A stretch of DNA of 6,845 nucleotides from Clostridia bacterium (GTDB lineage Bacteria > Bacillota > Clostridia > Christensenellales > Borkfalkiaceae), in contig JAGCLN010000269.1 of the NCBI GenBank assembly GCA_017646945.1, positions 1-6,845 of the forward strand. Direction: 5' to 3'. The translations under genes were made by a program, and so were the position numbers. The notes beneath the pieces were generated by a model. That model had not been told where the DNA came from. It searched no databases and saw only the letters and a list, made by a program, of their open reading frames with translations. Below are positions 5,467 through 6,845 of the stretch, piece after piece. Position 1 is the stretch's first letter. Each line of letters starts with the position of its first letter.

Positions 5467-6471
5467 ATGTCAGATAAAAAAACGTTATTTAGCGCCGTTC
5501 AACCGAGCGGTATTCCAACAATCGGTAACTACGTTGGCGCAATCAGTAATTTTGTTAAACTTCAAGATGAATACAACTGTATTTATTCTATTGCGGATTT
5601 GCATTGTTTGACCGTTCGTCAAGACCCTGCAAGTTTGAGAAAGGCAACGCAAGAACTTCTTGCTCTTTATATTGCTTGTGGTGTTGACCCTGAAAAGAGC
5701 ATTATGTTCGTTCAATCGCACGTTCCTGCTCACGCTGAACTCACTTGGGTGCTTAACACTATGACTTACCCTGGTGAACTCAACCGTATGACGCAATATA
5801 AGGATAAATCGCGTTCTCACGCCGATAACGTAAATATCGGTCTTATGGACTATCCCGTTCTTATGGCGTCTGATATTTTACTATACAACACGGCGGTAGT
5901 TCCCATCGGCGCCGACCAAAAGCAACACATTGAACTTACTCGCGACTTGGCTATTAGATTTAACAGTCGTTACAGCGATACTTTCGTCGTGCCTGAACCG
6001 ATTATTCCTAAGTACGGCGCAAGAATTATGTCGCTTGCCGACCCAACTAAGAAGATGAGTAAGAGCGATGAAAACGTAAATGCGTTCGTATCAATGTACG
6101 ATGATACTGATACCATTATTCGCAAGTTCAAAAGGGCGGTAACCGATAGCGATACTAAAATTTACTTCGACCCTGAAAATAAGGCTGGTATTTCAAACTT
6201 ATTAACGATTTACTCTGTATTTAGCGGTGTTTCTATTGAAGATGCCGTTAAGGAGTTTGACGGAAAGGGTTACGGTGATTTTAAGATTAAGGTTGGCGAA
6301 GCGGTTGCAGAAGGTTTAAAACCGATTAGCGATAAACGACTTGCGCTTTTAAAAGACAAGGCTTATCTTGACGGTATTATGGTTAAGGGTGCCGAAAGCG
6401 CGTTCCGTATTGCAAGAAAAACCCTTTCAAAAGTTTATAGAAAAGTTGGGCTTTATAGTCCCGAAAGGTAA
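5467..6471 (+). CDS. trpS: Tryptophan--tRNA ligase
   Basis: Class Ic aminoacyl-tRNA synthetase that charges tRNA-Trp with tryptophan using ATP, in the cytoplasm. The 334 residues match the compact bacterial form (Geobacillus stearothermophilus about 328). The N-terminus SAVQPSGIPTIGNYVGAI carries the HIGH-type ATP motif as TIGN (18-21). KMSKS is exact at 196-200. LMASDILLY (132-140) holds D136, equivalent to Geobacillus D132, which reads the indole nitrogen. PIGADQKQHIELTRDLA (146-162) is the conserved core signature. The C-terminal helical anticodon-binding region runs from about 210 to the end, and nothing is missing. The start fits the family and the Shine-Dalgarno; the longer frame from a TTG at 5440 does not. 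No T-box leader fits between promoter and start, so tRNA-sensing control is not expected here. It is followed after two bases by the DUF5685 gene. Confidence 0.97.
   Translation: MSDKKTLFSAVQPSGIPTIGNYVGAISNFVKLQDEYNCIYSIADLHCLTVRQDPASLRKATQELLALYIACGVDPEKSIMFVQSHVPAHAELTWVLNTMTYPGELNRMTQYKDKSRSHADNVNIGLMDYPVLMASDILLYNTAVVPIGADQKQHIELTRDLAIRFNSRYSDTFVVPEPIIPKYGARIMSLADPTKKMSKSDENVNAFVSMYDDTDTIIRKFKRAVTDSDTKIYFDPENKAGISNLLTIYSVFSGVSIEDAVKEFDGKGYGDFKIKVGEAVAEGLKPISDKRLALLKDKAYLDGIMVKGAESAFRIARKTLSKVYRKVGLYSPER
6464..6468 (+). promoter_or_regulatory. Ribosome binding site of the DUF5685 gene
   Basis: AAAGG, just before and touching the trpS stop, lies five bases ahead of ATG 6474. It supports that start and co-transcription with trpS. 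Confidence 0.5.
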
Positions 6472-6473
6472 AA

Positions 6474-6845
6474 ATGTTTGGATATTTAAAACCGGACAAC
6501 CCGTATTTGTATTTAAAGGACGAAACGCTTTACAAAGCGCTTTATTGCGGTATATGTAAAAGCATAGGCAAAGTTTGTGGGCAAATTCCAAGAATGACGC
6601 TTAATTTCGATATGGCTTTTATGTCTGCAATATCCCACAATATTTTAGGGGTTGACGTAAAAATTAACAAAGAAAGGTGCATAGCCCACCATATTAAAAA
6701 ACGCCCCGTTGCCGAACCTGACGATATTTCGCTTAAACTTGGCGCGGTGAACGTATTACTTGCTTATTACAAGGTTAAAGACGATATCGTTGACGAACGA
6801 AAGGGCGGTCTTAAAAGTTCCGTATTAAAACGCGGTTACAAAAAG
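6474..6845 (+). CDS. DUF5685 family protein (3' partial)
   Basis: The first 124 residues are present and the frame is still open at the right edge. The start MFGYLKPDNPYL and the following LYKALYCGICKSIG (19-32) are characteristic of DUF5685, a family seen in Clostridia and without known function. Recognition is from memory of the typical opening, which reads like MFGYVRP...YRAVYCGLCK. Visible elements: a CxxC pair (C25, C28), C35, then RCxxHxxKKRP (68-78) with a further cysteine and histidines. These could form a metal site. A helix carrying LLAYYKVKDDIVDE follows at about 95-108. No signal peptide or membrane segment is seen in this part. It sits two bases after trpS and is probably co-transcribed with it. 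That gives no clear functional link, since trpS is likely just a convenient upstream gene. Family assignment is fairly sure; function unknown. Confidence 0.8.
   Translation, partial: MFGYLKPDNPYLYLKDETLYKALYCGICKSIGKVCGQIPRMTLNFDMAFMSAISHNILGVDVKINKERCIAHHIKKRPVAEPDDISLKLGAVNVLLAYYKVKDDIVDERKGGLKSSVLKRGYKK

Overview
The window is gene-dense, AT-rich bacterial chromosome with every gene on the + strand. It suggests a low-to-medium-GC Firmicute of the Clostridia, probably an uncultivated gut lineage. The reasons are the block DUF1385/prmC followed by prfA, a DUF5685 gene (a family I know from Clostridia), purine-rich Shine-Dalgarno sites, and consensus sigma-A type promoters with 17-bp spacers. 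Placement below class is a guess.

Layout. (1) Positions 1-2657 hold the end of a translation-termination operon. A membrane DUF1385 domain is fused in frame to PrmC, the methyltransferase that modifies the GGQ glutamine of release factors. Its stop overlaps the start of prfA (RF1), the substrate of that enzyme. (2) After a short intergenic region with its own promoter comes a monocistronic class I aminotransferase of the aspartate type (2790-3977), closed by a very clear intrinsic terminator (3982-4018). (3) A second strong promoter drives a two-gene unit. The first gene is a 137-residue P-loop protein of unknown function. It is followed, one base after its stop, by a 295-residue protein that I read as a shrunken threonine synthase homologue lacking the PLP-binding lysine and the PLP phosphate-binding loop. 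(4) A third promoter, with a perfect inverted repeat across its -10 element, drives trpS. A DUF5685 gene follows two bases after the trpS stop and runs off the right edge.

Most of the window is core housekeeping: translation termination, amino acid metabolism and tRNA charging. The part most worth attention is the 4040-5401 unit, where a small putative NTPase is coupled to what looks like a catalytically dead threonine synthase relative. Secondary points are the DUF1385-PrmC fusion and an RF1 whose stop-codon-reading histidine appears to be replaced by glutamine. No mobile element, CRISPR array, tRNA or rRNA was seen. No stretch longer than about 130 bases lacks a gene.
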